A stretch of 64,000 nucleotides of DNA, taken from the NCBI GenBank assembly GCA_014800245.1, contig JAAVGM010000011.1, positions 55,657 to 119,656 of the forward strand, given 5' to 3'. Every line of letters begins with the position of its first letter. Within the stretch, counting starts at the first letter, position 1. The stretch comes from Bacteroidales bacterium (GTDB taxonomy: Bacteria > Bacteroidota > Bacteroidia > Bacteroidales > Muribaculaceae). Below are positions 25,297 to 34,750 of this stretch, piece after piece. Both the position numbers and the translations under genes were made by a program. Below the pieces are notes generated by a model. It searched no databases. It worked only from the letters and a program-made list of their open reading frames with translations, and was not told the origin of the DNA.

Positions 25297-27634
25297 TAAA
25301 CATATCTCTTCGGGCAAGGGGAGAATGCTGAATGCCTTGGCGTTTGTCCTGCTCCCTGCCCTTTTGGGAATGCTGTCTGTGGGCTGTTCCACTACGGCGA
25401 AATTATCGACCGAAGATCCGCTCTATAATGGCATGAAGCTCGATCTGCACCCCACTGATAACGAGAAGCTGCCGGCCGAGATGGTGTCGGATATTACTAC
25501 TGCGGTGAATGTTCGCCCCAACAACCCCTGGCCTCTTCTCACCCCCTTTAAGAGGAATCCCTTCCCAATCGGATTGTGGATGTATAATAATTGGAACGAT
25601 TCTGTGAAGGGTTTAAAGGGATGGATATATCGTAAATTAGCTGAAAGTCCCGTCTTGGTGAGCGATGCGCGTCCGGAAACCCGCGTGAAGATGATTGAGT
25701 CGATTCTTGATAATAATGGCTATTTCGGATCCACCGCCTCTTATTCTCTCAAGCCGGCTAAGAATCCCAAGAAGGCCACTATCGTCTATGATGTGGAGGT
25801 GTCGAAGCCATATCTTTTGGATAGCATTCAGCTCTTCTCCGGCTCCGATCATCTCTCGCAATATATCGACACTCTCGCGCGTCGTTCGAAATATCTTGTG
25901 AAGGGAGAGCGTTTCTGCGTGGATTCGCTGTCGGCCGAAAGAGTGAGAATTGCCAATGCTCTCCGCAATAGAGGTTATTATTATTTCAAACCCGAATTTA
26001 TAGAATTTGAAGCCGATAGCCTTATCAATCCCGGAAGCATCGCCTTGCGTCTCACTTTGGCAAATAATATCCCCAATATGGCGAAATTACGCTATAAATT
26101 GGGAAATATCCACACCTATGTGTTGCGTCAGAGCGATCGTTTTGTCGGAACTCCCGACACGCTTCAGACTAAGAAAGGGGAATTGATTGTGTTCCGTCCT
26201 GCTCGTCTCCGCGAGAATATGATCCCTTCTTGCATCACATTCCGGCAAGGACGCTATTTCTCTGTAAGGAATATGGATGCAACCCAACAACGTCTGTCGC
26301 GATTGGGGATTTTCAGCAATATTCAACTGCAACCCGTCCCCACCGATACTACGGCTGCCAATCCTACGCTCGACCTTTATATCACTTGCCAATTCGAACG
26401 TAAGATGGAGGTGTCGATTGAGGCCAACGTAACCTCTAAATCTAATTCTTATTTAGGACCCGGTCTGATTCTCGGAGTGACCAACAATAACATCTTTGGC
26501 GGTGCGGAGAAATTGACTATCCAGGCGAATGCCAATTATGAATGGCAGACGGGAAGCAAAGCGAAGGGTGGTGTGTTCAATAGTTATGAATTCGGACTTA
26601 AAGGGACTCTCTCGTTCCCGCGTCTGTTGGCTCCAAAGTTTATCCGACGCACAAACCGCGAGCTCAACTGGACCAATATCACTCTCGGAGTGGATCTGAT
26701 GAATAGGCCTCATTATTTTAAATTAGCGGAATTCAACACCGGGATAAGCTATGAGTGGCATCCTTCGAGAAATGTCTTGAATCAGTTCACTCTCTTTAAT
26801 CTGACTTATAATAAGTTGATGCACACCACTTCGGAATTTGATTCCATCATGAATGCCAATCCGGCTGTGGCATTGAGTTTCCAAAGTCAGTATATCCCTA
26901 AAATGAGCTATACCTACACTCTAAATAAATTCCTTGAAAGAGCCAATATTAATGGGATTAATTTCACATTCACCGTCACAGAAGCAGGAAACGTATTCGA
27001 TGCTATCTATAAGATGTGTGGAGTAAAGGGTGAAAAAAGACTGTTCGGCACCCCCTTCTCGCAGTTTGTCAAAGCGCAGGCTCAGCTTGTGTATAGCCGT
27101 CGTCTGATTCGAGGTTCCGACCAATGGCTTGTATCCCGTGCTTTCATCGGGGCAGCTCATGCTTATGGAAATTCAAGGGAGGTGCCTTATGCAGAACAGT
27201 TCTACATCGGTGGAGCCAATTCTATTCGCGCGTTTACCGTGCGTTCGCTTGGTCCGGGCTCTTATCGTCCGCCGCAGTCGTTGCAGAACGGATATTTCGA
27301 TCAGACCGGTACTTTCAAGCTTGAATTAAACTCTGAGTACCGTTTCCCTATCATAAGTGTACTTCATGGCGCTCTATTCGTGGATGCGGGCAATATCTGG
27401 CTGCTCAAGAACGACCCCAATCGTCCGGGCGGTCTTTTGCAGGGAAGCACCTTCCTTAAGGATATTGCTCTCGGCACGGGCGCGGGACTTCGAGTGGATA
27501 TCGGAATGCTGGTGATTCGAGGCGACTTGGGATATGGTCTGCACGCTCCTTATTATAATGGCACAAACCATTATTTCAACATAGCATTCAAGAAGGCTTT
27601 CGCTTTCCATCTCGCCATCGGATATCCTTTCTAA
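25280..27634 (+). CDS. tamL: TamL: lipidated BamA/TamA-family outer-membrane protein
   Basis: 784 residues; tandem ATGs at 25280 and 25283. A lipoprotein signal (LLPALLGMLSVGCS) replaces the plain signal of TamA, as in TamL of Bacteroidota. POTRA-like domains occupy roughly residues 60-380 and the Omp85 barrel follows (residues ~385-784), with the conserved GGANSIRAFTVRSLGPGSY segment of the barrel lid. The protein cooperates with TamB in outer-membrane assembly. Overlap with tamB by 17 bp supports co-translation. Confidence 0.9.
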   Translation: MMIRNNKHISSGKGRMLNALAFVLLPALLGMLSVGCSTTAKLSTEDPLYNGMKLDLHPTDNEKLPAEMVSDITTAVNVRPNNPWPLLTPFKRNPFPIGLWMYNNWNDSVKGLKGWIYRKLAESPVLVSDARPETRVKMIESILDNNGYFGSTASYSLKPAKNPKKATIVYDVEVSKPYLLDSIQLFSGSDHLSQYIDTLARRSKYLVKGERFCVDSLSAERVRIANALRNRGYYYFKPEFIEFEADSLINPGSIALRLTLANNIPNMAKLRYKLGNIHTYVLRQSDRFVGTPDTLQTKKGELIVFRPARLRENMIPSCITFRQGRYFSVRNMDATQQRLSRLGIFSNIQLQPVPTDTTAANPTLDLYITCQFERKMEVSIEANVTSKSNSYLGPGLILGVTNNNIFGGAEKLTIQANANYEWQTGSKAKGGVFNSYEFGLKGTLSFPRLLAPKFIRRTNRELNWTNITLGVDLMNRPHYFKLAEFNTGISYEWHPSRNVLNQFTLFNLTYNKLMHTTSEFDSIMNANPAVALSFQSQYIPKMSYTYTLNKFLERANINGINFTFTVTEAGNVFDAIYKMCGVKGEKRLFGTPFSQFVKAQAQLVYSRRLIRGSDQWLVSRAFIGAAHAYGNSREVPYAEQFYIGGANSIRAFTVRSLGPGSYRPPQSLQNGYFDQTGTFKLELNSEYRFPIISVLHGALFVDAGNIWLLKNDPNRPGGLLQGSTFLKDIALGTGAGLRVDIGMLVIRGDLGYGLHAPYYNGTNHYFNIAFKKAFAFHLAIGYPF

Positions 27635-27680
27635 AAGTTATTAAAAGAATTTTATCGATTAATTATTAGCAACAACCCAT

Positions 27681-28187
27681 ATGAAAAAAATATTGTTAAT
27701 GCTCCCGATCCTCATGATTTGCGGTTGCTCCAAAAAGAATAATTCTGCTTCGGATAATGCTTCCGATTCGCAGCCATATACTGCTGCCATGGTGCCTGTT
27801 TCTCAAATTGAATCGCGCCCTTTGGCCGCTGTATTGAAAGCCACGGCTTTTAAGATGACCGGAGATTATTCCAAGAATGTGGCTATAACTCTTAATCCTG
27901 ACGGCTCTCTCGCTTATTATCCTGCTCCATCGGATATCTCCAAGAATTCGGCTCCCGTAGATTTGGGCAATGGATGGTGGCTTAATCGCCAGGGATTGAG
28001 TCCCAACTCAGTTTTCACACGCTTCACATTCGAGGAATATGCCAAACTTCCCTCTGTTCCTTCTCCTGATGAGTTGAAAACGTCCATCATTCCAGGCGCT
28101 CGCGTTTCGGACTGGAAACAGCTCTCCTACCCCGCATCTTCTGCTATGGATAACCTTCCGCAGATTAAGGAGGAACTCAAAGATTAA
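27681..28187 (+). CDS. Hypothetical lipoprotein
   Basis: 168 residues with a lipoprotein signal (LLMLPILMICGCS; Cys16), then a Ser/Asn-rich linker and a compact domain (AVLKATAFKMTGDYSKNVAITL ... WWLNRQGLSPNSVFTRFTFEEYAKL). No family recognised. It lies 46 bp after tamL and is the last gene before a strong terminator, so it may be part of that operon. Its stop codon falls in a 19-bp tandem repeat (28162-28207), so its C-terminus may have been altered by slippage. Confidence 0.7.
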   Translation: MKKILLMLPILMICGCSKKNNSASDNASDSQPYTAAMVPVSQIESRPLAAVLKATAFKMTGDYSKNVAITLNPDGSLAYYPAPSDISKNSAPVDLGNGWWLNRQGLSPNSVFTRFTFEEYAKLPSVPSPDELKTSIIPGARVSDWKQLSYPASSAMDNLPQIKEELKD

Positions 28188-28207
28188 GGAGAAACTCAAA
28201 GATTAAG
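28162..28207 (+). repeat. 19-bp tandem repeat over a stop codon
   Basis: AGATTAAGGAGGAACTCAA (28162-28180) and AGATTAAGGAGAAACTCAA (28181-28199) follow each other with one mismatch, and AGATTAAG begins a third copy at 28200. The period is not a multiple of three, so copy number decides where the lipoprotein frame ends. Confidence 0.9.
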
Positions 28208-28249
28208 CAAAGAGCCTTGGATTTTGAATCCAAGGCTCTTTGCTTTTTA
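28204..28249 (+). terminator. Intrinsic terminator after the tamL operon
   Basis: AAGCAAAGAGCCTTGGATT, loop TTGA, AATCCAAGGCTCTTTGCTT: a perfect stem of about 19 bp, then TTTT. It directly follows the lipoprotein gene. Confidence 0.9.
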
Positions 28250-28373
28250 TAATGTAGTCTGACACCTGCCTCAGGGCGGCTTCGCGCCTGCCGGAGTAAG
28301 ATTGTCTTTTCATCTATTAAAACAATCCTGTTGCCGGATGGTTCATTCGCGACAGGTGCTAAAATATGTCAAA

Positions 28374-30170
28374 TTATCTGTTGGCACGTTTACGCTCATT
28401 CTCGTCAAGGATTATCTTGCGAAGACGGATATGGTTGGGAGTAACCTCCACGTACTCATCCTCCTTGATATATTCCAATGCCTCTTCCAAAGAGAAGATC
28501 ACCGGCGGAACGATTCTTGCCTTATCGTCGGCTCCGGAAGCTCGCATATTGGTGAGTTTCTTAGATTTCGTGACATTCACCACTATATCATTATCCTTCG
28601 CATTCTCTCCTACCACCTGACCGGCATAAACCTCCTCCTGCGGGAAGATGAAGAAGCGACCGCGATCCTGGAGTTTGTCGATAGCATAAGCATATGCTGT
28701 GCCTGCTTCCATCGCAATGAGCGAGCCATTGGTGCGTCGTTCTATATCCCCTTTCCAAGGCTGATACTCGAGGAAACGATGAGCCATGATCGCCTCTCCT
28801 GCTGTAGCTGTAAGGATATTGTTTCGCAGACCGATGATGCCTCGTGAAGGGATATGGAATTCGATATCTATACGGTCGTTGCGAGTCTCCATAGATACAA
28901 TCTCACCCTTACGGCGAGTCACCAAATCCACCACTTTCGAAGAATACTCCTCCGGCACATTAATTGAAAGCGCCTCTATAGGCTCGCATTTCACGCCGTC
29001 GATCTCCTTGATGATAACCTGAGGCTGACCCACCTGCAATTCATATCCCTCTCGACGCATTGTCTCGATGAGGATTGAAAGATGAAGCACACCACGGCCA
29101 TATACAATCCATTTATCCTCCATCTCACCTTTCTTCACACGGAGTGCAAGGTTGCGGTCGAGCTCCTTCTCCAGACGGTCGTTGATATGACGTGAAGTCA
29201 CAAATTTACCATCCTTGCCGAAGAAAGGAGAATCATTGATTGTAAATGTCATTGACATTGTGGGTTCGTCAATGGCGATGCGGGGAAGCGGCTCGGGATT
29301 ATCGAAGAGCGTTATTGTGTCGCCGATCTCGAAATTATCAAGACCCACTACAGCACAGATATCCCCACTCGATACCTCCGAAACCTTCTTACGACCCATC
29401 CCTTCAAACACATGAAGCTCTTTGATGCGCTGTTTGGTCACTGTGCCATCTTTCTTGCTCAGTCCGACCTCCATACCCTCACGGAGTGTGCCGCGATGAA
29501 CACGCCCGACTGCGATTCGGCCTACATAGCTGCTGTAGTCAAGGCTGGTGATAAGAAGCTGCGGATCGCCCTCAAGCTGTTCGGGAGCCGGGATATATTT
29601 GATGATAGCATCGAGAACGGCTGTGATATCCTCTTTGGGCTGACGCCAGTCTTCCGACATCCAGTTCTGCTTTGCAGATCCATAAATCGTGGGGAAATCG
29701 AGCTGTTCCTCCGTTGCCTCAAGATTGAACATCAGATCAAACACCATCTCATTCACCTCGTCGGGGCGGCAGTTAGGCTTATCCACCTTGTTGACTACCA
29801 CCACGGGCTTCAATCCCATCTGGATAGCTTTCTGCAACACAAATCGTGTCTGAGGCATCGGACCCTCAAAGGCATCCACGAGCAGAAGACATCCATCCGC
29901 CATATTAAGCACACGCTCCACCTCTCCTCCGAAGTCGGCGTGTCCCGGAGTGTCAATGATATTGATCTTTGTCCCTTTATAATTTATCGAAACATTCTTG
30001 GAGAGAATTGTTATCCCTCGCTCTCTTTCGAGATCGTTATTATCGAGGATTAATTCTCCGGTAGATTGGTTCTCTCGGAAGAGATGACCGGCAAGCAACA
30101 TTTTATCCACGAGTGTGGTCTTGCCATGGTCAACGTGCGCGATGATCGCGATATTCCTGATGTCCTGCAT
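28374..30170 (-). CDS. typA: Translational GTPase TypA/BipA
   Basis: 598 residues. GTPase motifs: [15 protein letters not shown] (G1), RERGITI (G2), [12 protein letters not shown] (G3), VNKVDKPN (G4). EF-G-like domains II, III and V follow, then the TypA-specific C-terminus ([25 protein letters not shown]). A ribosome-associated GTPase acting in stress and low-temperature ribosome assembly. The promoter is TAATTTTG (30244-30237, minus), and the ~65-nt leader contains a small hairpin (AGAAGTTgtTCAAACTTCT). Confidence 0.96.
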   Translation of the reverse strand: MQDIRNIAIIAHVDHGKTTLVDKMLLAGHLFRENQSTGELILDNNDLERERGITILSKNVSINYKGTKINIIDTPGHADFGGEVERVLNMADGCLLLVDAFEGPMPQTRFVLQKAIQMGLKPVVVVNKVDKPNCRPDEVNEMVFDLMFNLEATEEQLDFPTIYGSAKQNWMSEDWRQPKEDITAVLDAIIKYIPAPEQLEGDPQLLITSLDYSSYVGRIAVGRVHRGTLREGMEVGLSKKDGTVTKQRIKELHVFEGMGRKKVSEVSSGDICAVVGLDNFEIGDTITLFDNPEPLPRIAIDEPTMSMTFTINDSPFFGKDGKFVTSRHINDRLEKELDRNLALRVKKGEMEDKWIVYGRGVLHLSILIETMRREGYELQVGQPQVIIKEIDGVKCEPIEALSINVPEEYSSKVVDLVTRRKGEIVSMETRNDRIDIEFHIPSRGIIGLRNNILTATAGEAIMAHRFLEYQPWKGDIERRTNGSLIAMEAGTAYAYAIDKLQDRGRFFIFPQEEVYAGQVVGENAKDNDIVVNVTKSKKLTNMRASGADDKARIVPPVIFSLEEALEYIKEDEYVEVTPNHIRLRKIILDENERKRANR

Positions 30171-30323
30171 TGATTTCTTTTATCTTTTTCTGGTGTTTAC
30201 CAAATCATTTAGAAGTTGTTCAAACTTCTTCATTTGCAAAATTACTAAAAAGTTATGAATTATATACAAATTATTATGTTATAAAACACATTTTGCCCTA
30301 TTTTATCTTAATTTTCCTTCTTT

Positions 30324-30387
30324 AGAGGCTCGCTATATAGGCTCGGCAAGATGATAGAGGCGCGCTATATAGGCTCGGCAAGATGAT
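30324..30387. repeat. 32-bp tandem duplication at the 3' end of a gene
   Basis: Two adjacent 32-bp units (30324-30355, 30356-30387) differ at one base. They share GCTATATAGGCTCGGCAAGA. The second unit contains the last codons and stop of the neighbouring minus-strand gene; the first lies just beyond it. Confidence 0.92.
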
Positions 30388-30721
30388 CTCTTGGAGGAGA
30401 AGCAGCTTTTTTTGCCTCCCCCTCTTTCTTTGCTTTCTTATTGCGCTTCCCTTCTTTCTTCTTATCCTCTCCCATTCTCTCCTTGTGCCCGGAGGCGTTT
30501 GTTTCAGTGTGAGGCGCCTTTGGTGCCTCAAAATTCTCCTCAGAAAGCCCCTCCGATCCTCCCTCCTCTTCTGAAGCAAGGATTATGCTTTTTATAATCT
30601 CAGGGGAAGCATGTTCCTTCTTCTCCATCCTTTTTGCGAAGAAAGCACCTCCACACACGACAAGAGCCACGACCGCAAGCGCCGCAGCTCCTATCCTTTC
30701 ATCTTTACTTAATTTCTTCAT
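30365..30721 (-). CDS. Hypothetical small membrane protein with charged tail
   Basis: 118 residues from ATG 30721; a start at 30760 would overlap the upstream stop and adds a hydrophobic stretch unlike a signal. One membrane segment (residues ~9-25, IGAAALAVVALVVCGGAFF) precedes a long Glu/Lys-rich, low-complexity tail. No family recognised. It lies 36 bp after the choloylglycine hydrolase homologue and probably shares its transcript. Its C-terminal residues (DHLAEPI) lie in one unit of a 32-bp tandem duplication. Confidence 0.65.
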   Translation of the reverse strand: MKKLSKDERIGAAALAVVALVVCGGAFFAKRMEKKEHASPEIIKSIILASEEEGGSEGLSEENFEAPKAPHTETNASGHKERMGEDKKKEGKRNKKAKKEGEAKKAASPPRDHLAEPI

Positions 30722-30756
30722 ATCATTATCAGAGAGGGAGAGAAAGTAGAGAACAA

Positions 30757-31812
30757 TCAATACATCGGAGTGAAACCTTCCGATTTCTTGAAAGCCTTTG
30801 TGGCATCTCCCACAAGCATTGTGGATTCCTTTGCCGATGTGTCAAGCTTCAAGATCGGTGCGCCCGGTTTCAGATTGACATTGTTGAGATCCACATAATA
30901 ATATCCCGGATTTGTCACAATATCGAAATAATATCTTTTATCGCGGGTATCTGCATAGCTTCTCCATTGCGTGCTGCTCAAATTCGGAGATCCTTCAATC
31001 TCATATGTGTAAGGCACGGATGAATTAAGCAATACACTTCGGGCTATCGATACGCCGAGGTCGGTATCTCCTACGGGCTTGACATGGGTTGCAAAGTAGT
31101 TTGCCCTCACGCAACGATCCGGACTGCTCACGGTGCCGGGAAGCATATTCTTGCCTCCGATCTTCTCCCAATAATCGATGATAGCCTTCATATCGGGCCA
31201 TTGGGGATCATTGGTCATTGCGCGATAGTCGCCCATATCATAGACGCGGATCTTGCCATGGTCAAACTCAAATATCACGCTCTTTCCAGAAGCGTCGGTA
31301 ACGCCCCAGTGGAGCTGAGAAACGGTTCCTTCATCGAATGTGGCTCCTCCGATATTAAAATCCTGCTTTTCGAGCACAGCCACTACCTCATCCGTTGTGG
31401 CATTCATATCAAGAAGCCATCCCACGAACATCGCCATCGACATTGGAGGACGCTTGGCTGTCTCTTCATTTCCATAAACTGTTCCCTTGCAGAAAAGACC
31501 GTTGATCACCAATCCTTTCTCGTTCATCCCCTCTGTGATGCCGCCATCATAACCCACGGCATAGACCGCGCCATATTTTGATGTCCAGCTGATTGCATTC
31601 GGCTGGTCGCTGCTCACCTTGGTGATTCCGCGAGGATAGACATAGAGGTTTGTAGGGATAGGGGTCTTCCAATCGAGCGAACGAGCCACAACATAAAGGC
31701 TGTCGGTCCCTTTATAGAGTATGCGGGAGCAAGCTTCCGCTTTGGGTGAAATTCCTGTAATCGCGAGCATCGCTACGGCTGCTCCTCCGATAAGTTTAGT
31801 GAATGTGTTCAT
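30757..31812 (-). CDS. Choloylglycine hydrolase family enzyme (bile salt hydrolase/penicillin V acylase type)
   Basis: 351 residues with a signal peptide ending AEA, leaving Cys28 as the new N-terminus, as the Ntn-hydrolase mechanism needs. Active-site residues of the family are in place: Cys28, Arg44 and Asp47 (VARSLDW), Asn104 (VINGL), Asn201 (MTNDP), Arg236 (DRCVRA). These enzymes hydrolyse linear amides such as conjugated bile salts or penicillin V; the substrate cannot be told from motifs. Export to the periplasm fits known Bacteroidales homologues. Followed by the small charged membrane protein. Confidence 0.88.
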   Translation of the reverse strand: MNTFTKLIGGAAVAMLAITGISPKAEACSRILYKGTDSLYVVARSLDWKTPIPTNLYVYPRGITKVSSDQPNAISWTSKYGAVYAVGYDGGITEGMNEKGLVINGLFCKGTVYGNEETAKRPPMSMAMFVGWLLDMNATTDEVVAVLEKQDFNIGGATFDEGTVSQLHWGVTDASGKSVIFEFDHGKIRVYDMGDYRAMTNDPQWPDMKAIIDYWEKIGGKNMLPGTVSSPDRCVRANYFATHVKPVGDTDLGVSIARSVLLNSSVPYTYEIEGSPNLSSTQWRSYADTRDKRYYFDIVTNPGYYYVDLNNVNLKPGAPILKLDTSAKESTMLVGDATKAFKKSEGFTPMY

Positions 31813-31885
31813 AGTGTATCTGTTTTAGATAATTTCATTTTCCTTTTTAACTATAACAAACACACCTTTGCTATGTTCATAGCTA

Positions 31886-32842
31886 TCAGTCGGCATTCAC
31901 TCCCTTTGCGTCCTTTTCCTCAATTTTCCCGGGTCCGGGGATTGTATAAATGGCGGAGAGGGAGAAAGAGATCGGAGATGTGGCGCCATAGCCCGGTATA
32001 AACCAGGGCGTAGAGAGGGAATTTGACGAGGTCTTGAATTTAAAATGATACCTTATGTTCCATCCCAAAGAGAAACGCTTGGCTATCTTTACTTTCAATC
32101 CTGCCAGCGCCTCGCCGTAGAAAGCATGGGCTTTCTCCCCTTTCAAAGAAAAGTTCTGGCTTTCTCCCCAATAGTCGCTGGAAATTCTTATGTCGTTCAC
32201 ATCATAACTGAAATTCGAATATCCCGCTCTTAATCCTAAGAAAAACTGATAGTCCGGTGTGCTCTTATAAAGGAAATTATAGTTGATACCCAATTTTGTA
32301 TAGAAGGAGGGTTTGGTCTTATAAGAGAAGTTGGAATTCTCCGGTTTGGAATCCGCAAACCCGACTCCGGCCTCCAATACTGGAAAAAACCAATTATGAA
32401 GCGACACATCGGCCCATACGTCAAAACTTCCGTAGCTCTGCCCTGCCGCCATCAGGATTGCATCAGCAAAATTCACGCCGATGCTTACTCCATTGTAGAG
32501 AGGATAGACAGGCTTCGACTTCGGTTTGGTCACAGTGTCGAGCGTGGCAAGAAACATCACCGGCTCCGGCAACGGATCGCCATGCTTGTCATAATAATGC
32601 ATCACCACCGTCGGCTTGTTGTCGTCAACATCCACAGGCGTGATCGTGCGGTTCGGGCGTACGGGCGCCGCAACGCTATCCCTCGATATTGAATCAAGAG
32701 TAATAGTATCCGTTGCCACACTATCCTTTTCCTCTCCGTCAGGCACCACTTCCTGCGCCTTTGATTGCGGAGCGACCACGACAACCGATACCATCAGCAT
32801 GGCAATCACCGTCAAAAAGAGATACACGCTTTTATTCATCAT
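31886..32842 (-). CDS. DUF6048-like outer-membrane beta-barrel protein
   Basis: 318 residues from tandem ATGs at 32842/32839, which give a good signal peptide (KSVYLFLTVIAMLMVSVVVV). A Thr/Asp/Ser-rich linker (~residues 30-90) leads to a small barrel (YNGVSIGVNFADAILMAAGQ to PISFSLSAIYTIPG). The pattern fits the DUF6048 family, usually next to DUF6452 as here. The start overlaps the DUF6452 gene by about 11 bp. Function unknown; an envelope role is likely from location. Confidence 0.72.
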   Translation of the reverse strand: MMNKSVYLFLTVIAMLMVSVVVVAPQSKAQEVVPDGEEKDSVATDTITLDSISRDSVAAPVRPNRTITPVDVDDNKPTVVMHYYDKHGDPLPEPVMFLATLDTVTKPKSKPVYPLYNGVSIGVNFADAILMAAGQSYGSFDVWADVSLHNWFFPVLEAGVGFADSKPENSNFSYKTKPSFYTKLGINYNFLYKSTPDYQFFLGLRAGYSNFSYDVNDIRISSDYWGESQNFSLKGEKAHAFYGEALAGLKVKIAKRFSLGWNIRYHFKFKTSSNSLSTPWFIPGYGATSPISFSLSAIYTIPGPGKIEEKDAKGVNAD

Positions 32843-33383
32843 CTTCCGAATAATCCGGATCCTCTCCGGTGTTGAAATAAATATGGATATTCTCCACATC
32901 GGCATTAGTGATTCTTCCGCCCGGAACAGCCACTGAATCTATCAGCAGCCCTGTGGTCTTTATATCCTTGATTGTATAGACATAGCTCGCACCACACGCG
33001 GCCGAAACAAACCGTGCCTCGCGAGAATAGATGAAGGTCAACGTGTCGGCTATATTATACGGCTCATAGAGTTTGTTGATCAGTTTGAACACATATCGCG
33101 TGGTATCAGAGTCTATACGGAAAGGGAGATAGAGATTGGCAATGGAGCGGTTTCCTTCGGAAAGAATGGAATCGCCGGGCGCTCCAATCCCATAGACCCG
33201 TATGGAATCAACGCTTATCTGCTCCATTTTCCCTTCCATAATCCCATAGAAACCGGCATACGGCAGGGCATTACGGTTGTCATAACACTCCTCTGTAGAG
33301 CATCCACCCTGCATCAACGCCGCCATACCTCCCAACAGGAGAAAGGAAAAGAGAGCTAACCTATTTATTTTCGCTTTCTGCAT
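32832..33383 (-). CDS. DUF6452-like lipoprotein
   Basis: 183 residues with a lipoprotein signal (LLLGGMAALMQGGCS; lipobox QGGC, Cys28). The mature protein starts with the conserved EECYDNRNALPYAGFYG and ends in a beta-rich domain (GGRITNADVENIHIYF). It matches the DUF6452 family. It starts one base after the glycosyltransferase stop and overlaps the DUF6048 gene, so three genes form a tight operon. Confidence 0.75.
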   Translation of the reverse strand: MQKAKINRLALFSFLLLGGMAALMQGGCSTEECYDNRNALPYAGFYGIMEGKMEQISVDSIRVYGIGAPGDSILSEGNRSIANLYLPFRIDSDTTRYVFKLINKLYEPYNIADTLTFIYSREARFVSAACGASYVYTIKDIKTTGLLIDSVAVPGGRITNADVENIHIYFNTGEDPDYSEDDE

Positions 33384-33384
33384 A

Positions 33385-34341
33385 TCAGAATTCCTCAGCT
33401 ATCAAATAGTTGTTGCGCTCGGCAGAGTTGCGCGTGATGAGCTCGCCGATCAGACCGGTGCAGAAGAATTGCACTCCCAACACCATGAAGGCCAATGAAA
33501 GATAGAAATACACTGATTTCGTAACCCAGAAATTGTAGGTGTCGCTACACATAGCAATAACTTTGAGCAACAACACCACAAAGACCGCGATGAAACCGAT
33601 CAAGAACATCAACGATCCCAACAGACCGAAAAGATGCATCGGCTTGATACCGAATTTCGACTGAAACCAGAGTGTGCCCAAATCGAGATAACCGTTCACA
33701 AAACGGTCGAGGCCGAATTTGGTAGTGCCATATTTTCGCGCTTGATGATGCACCACCTTCTCCCCGATCTTCTTATATCCGGCATTCTTTGCCAGATAAG
33801 GGATGTAGCGATGCATATCCCCATACACCTCGATATGTTTTATCACATCGCGGCGATATGCCTTCAATCCGCAGTTGAAATCGTGAAGATTCTTGATTCC
33901 GCTCACCTTGCGTGCCGTGGCATTGAAAAGTTTTGTGGGGATTGTTTTCGAGAGAGGGTCATACCTTTTCTTCTTCCAACCCGATACGAGGTCGTAATCT
34001 TCCTCCGTAATCATCCGGTAAAGTTCCGGAATCTCGTCGGGGCTATCCTGGAGATCGGCATCCATAGTGATCACCACATCCCCTTTTGCGCGCTCAAAGC
34101 CTGTGTTGAGGGCCGGCGACTTCCCATAATTGCGTGAAAAGCTCACTGCATGAATGGCAGGGTTAGCAGAGGCCAGACGCTTGATCACCTCCAACGAACG
34201 ATCCGTCGAACCGTCATTGATAAAAAGAATTTCATACGAGAAACCATTCTCCTTCATCACTCGCTCAATCCACGCCGCCAATTCGGGAAGTGATTCCTCC
34301 TCATTATATAGAGGCACAACTACTGATATATCCATACTCAA
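33385..34341 (-). CDS. GT2 glycosyltransferase, polyprenyl-phosphate type (GtrB/DPM1-like)
   Basis: 318 residues. The GT-A domain (residues 1-~225) shows VVPLYNEEESLPEL, FINDGSTDRS, and the metal-binding DXD in MDADLQDSPDEI. Two C-terminal membrane segments follow (LFGLLGSLMFLIGFIAVFVV, SVYFYLSLAFMVLGVQFFC). Such enzymes usually move a sugar from a nucleotide donor to undecaprenyl phosphate on the inner leaflet. First gene of the operon with DUF6452 and DUF6048, behind a long structured leader. Confidence 0.87.
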   Translation of the reverse strand: MSMDISVVVPLYNEEESLPELAAWIERVMKENGFSYEILFINDGSTDRSLEVIKRLASANPAIHAVSFSRNYGKSPALNTGFERAKGDVVITMDADLQDSPDEIPELYRMITEEDYDLVSGWKKKRYDPLSKTIPTKLFNATARKVSGIKNLHDFNCGLKAYRRDVIKHIEVYGDMHRYIPYLAKNAGYKKIGEKVVHHQARKYGTTKFGLDRFVNGYLDLGTLWFQSKFGIKPMHLFGLLGSLMFLIGFIAVFVVLLLKVIAMCSDTYNFWVTKSVYFYLSLAFMVLGVQFFCTGLIGELITRNSAERNNYLIAEEF

Positions 34342-34460
34342 TATAGTTTAGAGTCTATCCGATAAAATACATTTGAAAAAAGAATGAATCAATCTCCTGA
34401 AATAATTTTGATACTCATGAAAATTTTCTCAAAAAAATGAATCATCCAATAAAATTCACT

Positions 34461-34539
34461 TTAACGTCTAAAAACCCGACAATTAACCGAGCCGAAGGAG
34501 CTATAAAACCCTTATCAGACGTTAACGATTACAAAATTA
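34461..34539 (-). promoter_or_regulatory. Promoter and structured leader of the glycosyltransferase operon
   Basis: TAATTTTG (34539-34532, minus) is a consensus -7 element, giving a leader of about 180 nt before ATG 34341. Its first part contains a 9-bp inverted repeat, TTAACGTCT (34461-34469) and AGACGTTAA (34517-34525), closing a ~47-nt loop with an inner hairpin (GAGCCGAAGGAGC region). I do not recognise a known riboswitch. Confidence 0.45.
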
Positions 34540-34563
34540 CAAAAAATTTTTTTCATAAAATAT

Positions 34564-34594
34564 TTGCAAGAATGAAAAAATCGTTGTAACTTTG
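34564..34594 (+). promoter_or_regulatory. tRNA-Lys promoter
   Basis: TTG (34564-34566), 20 nt, TAACTTTG (34587-34594). The bases after it (TTTGCATCGCAATTCGG) are nearly the same as at the tRNA-Asn promoter at 48533. Confidence 0.8.
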
Positions 34595-34677
34595 CATCGC
34601 AATTCGGGAGAGACACTAACTCAGATGAATGAAAATTCAGAGAGTTTAAGAAGAATCGCTCGGTTGCCAATTAGGAT

Positions 34678-34750
34678 GATTCGCTAGCTCAGCTGGTAGA
34701 GCACAACACTTTTAATGTTGGGGTCGTGGGTTCGAGCCCCACGCGGATCA
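34678..34750 (+). tRNA. tRNA-Lys (anticodon TTT)
   Basis: A 73-nt cloverleaf: acceptor GATTCGC/GCGGATC with one G-T pair, D arm GCTC/GAGC, anticodon stem CAACA/TGTTG around CTTTTAA, T arm GTGGG TTCGAGC CCCAC, discriminator A. CCA is not encoded. A promoter lies ~85 bp upstream and a terminator 10 bp downstream, so it is a single-gene unit. Its 3' end is partly duplicated at 37481. Confidence 0.95.
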
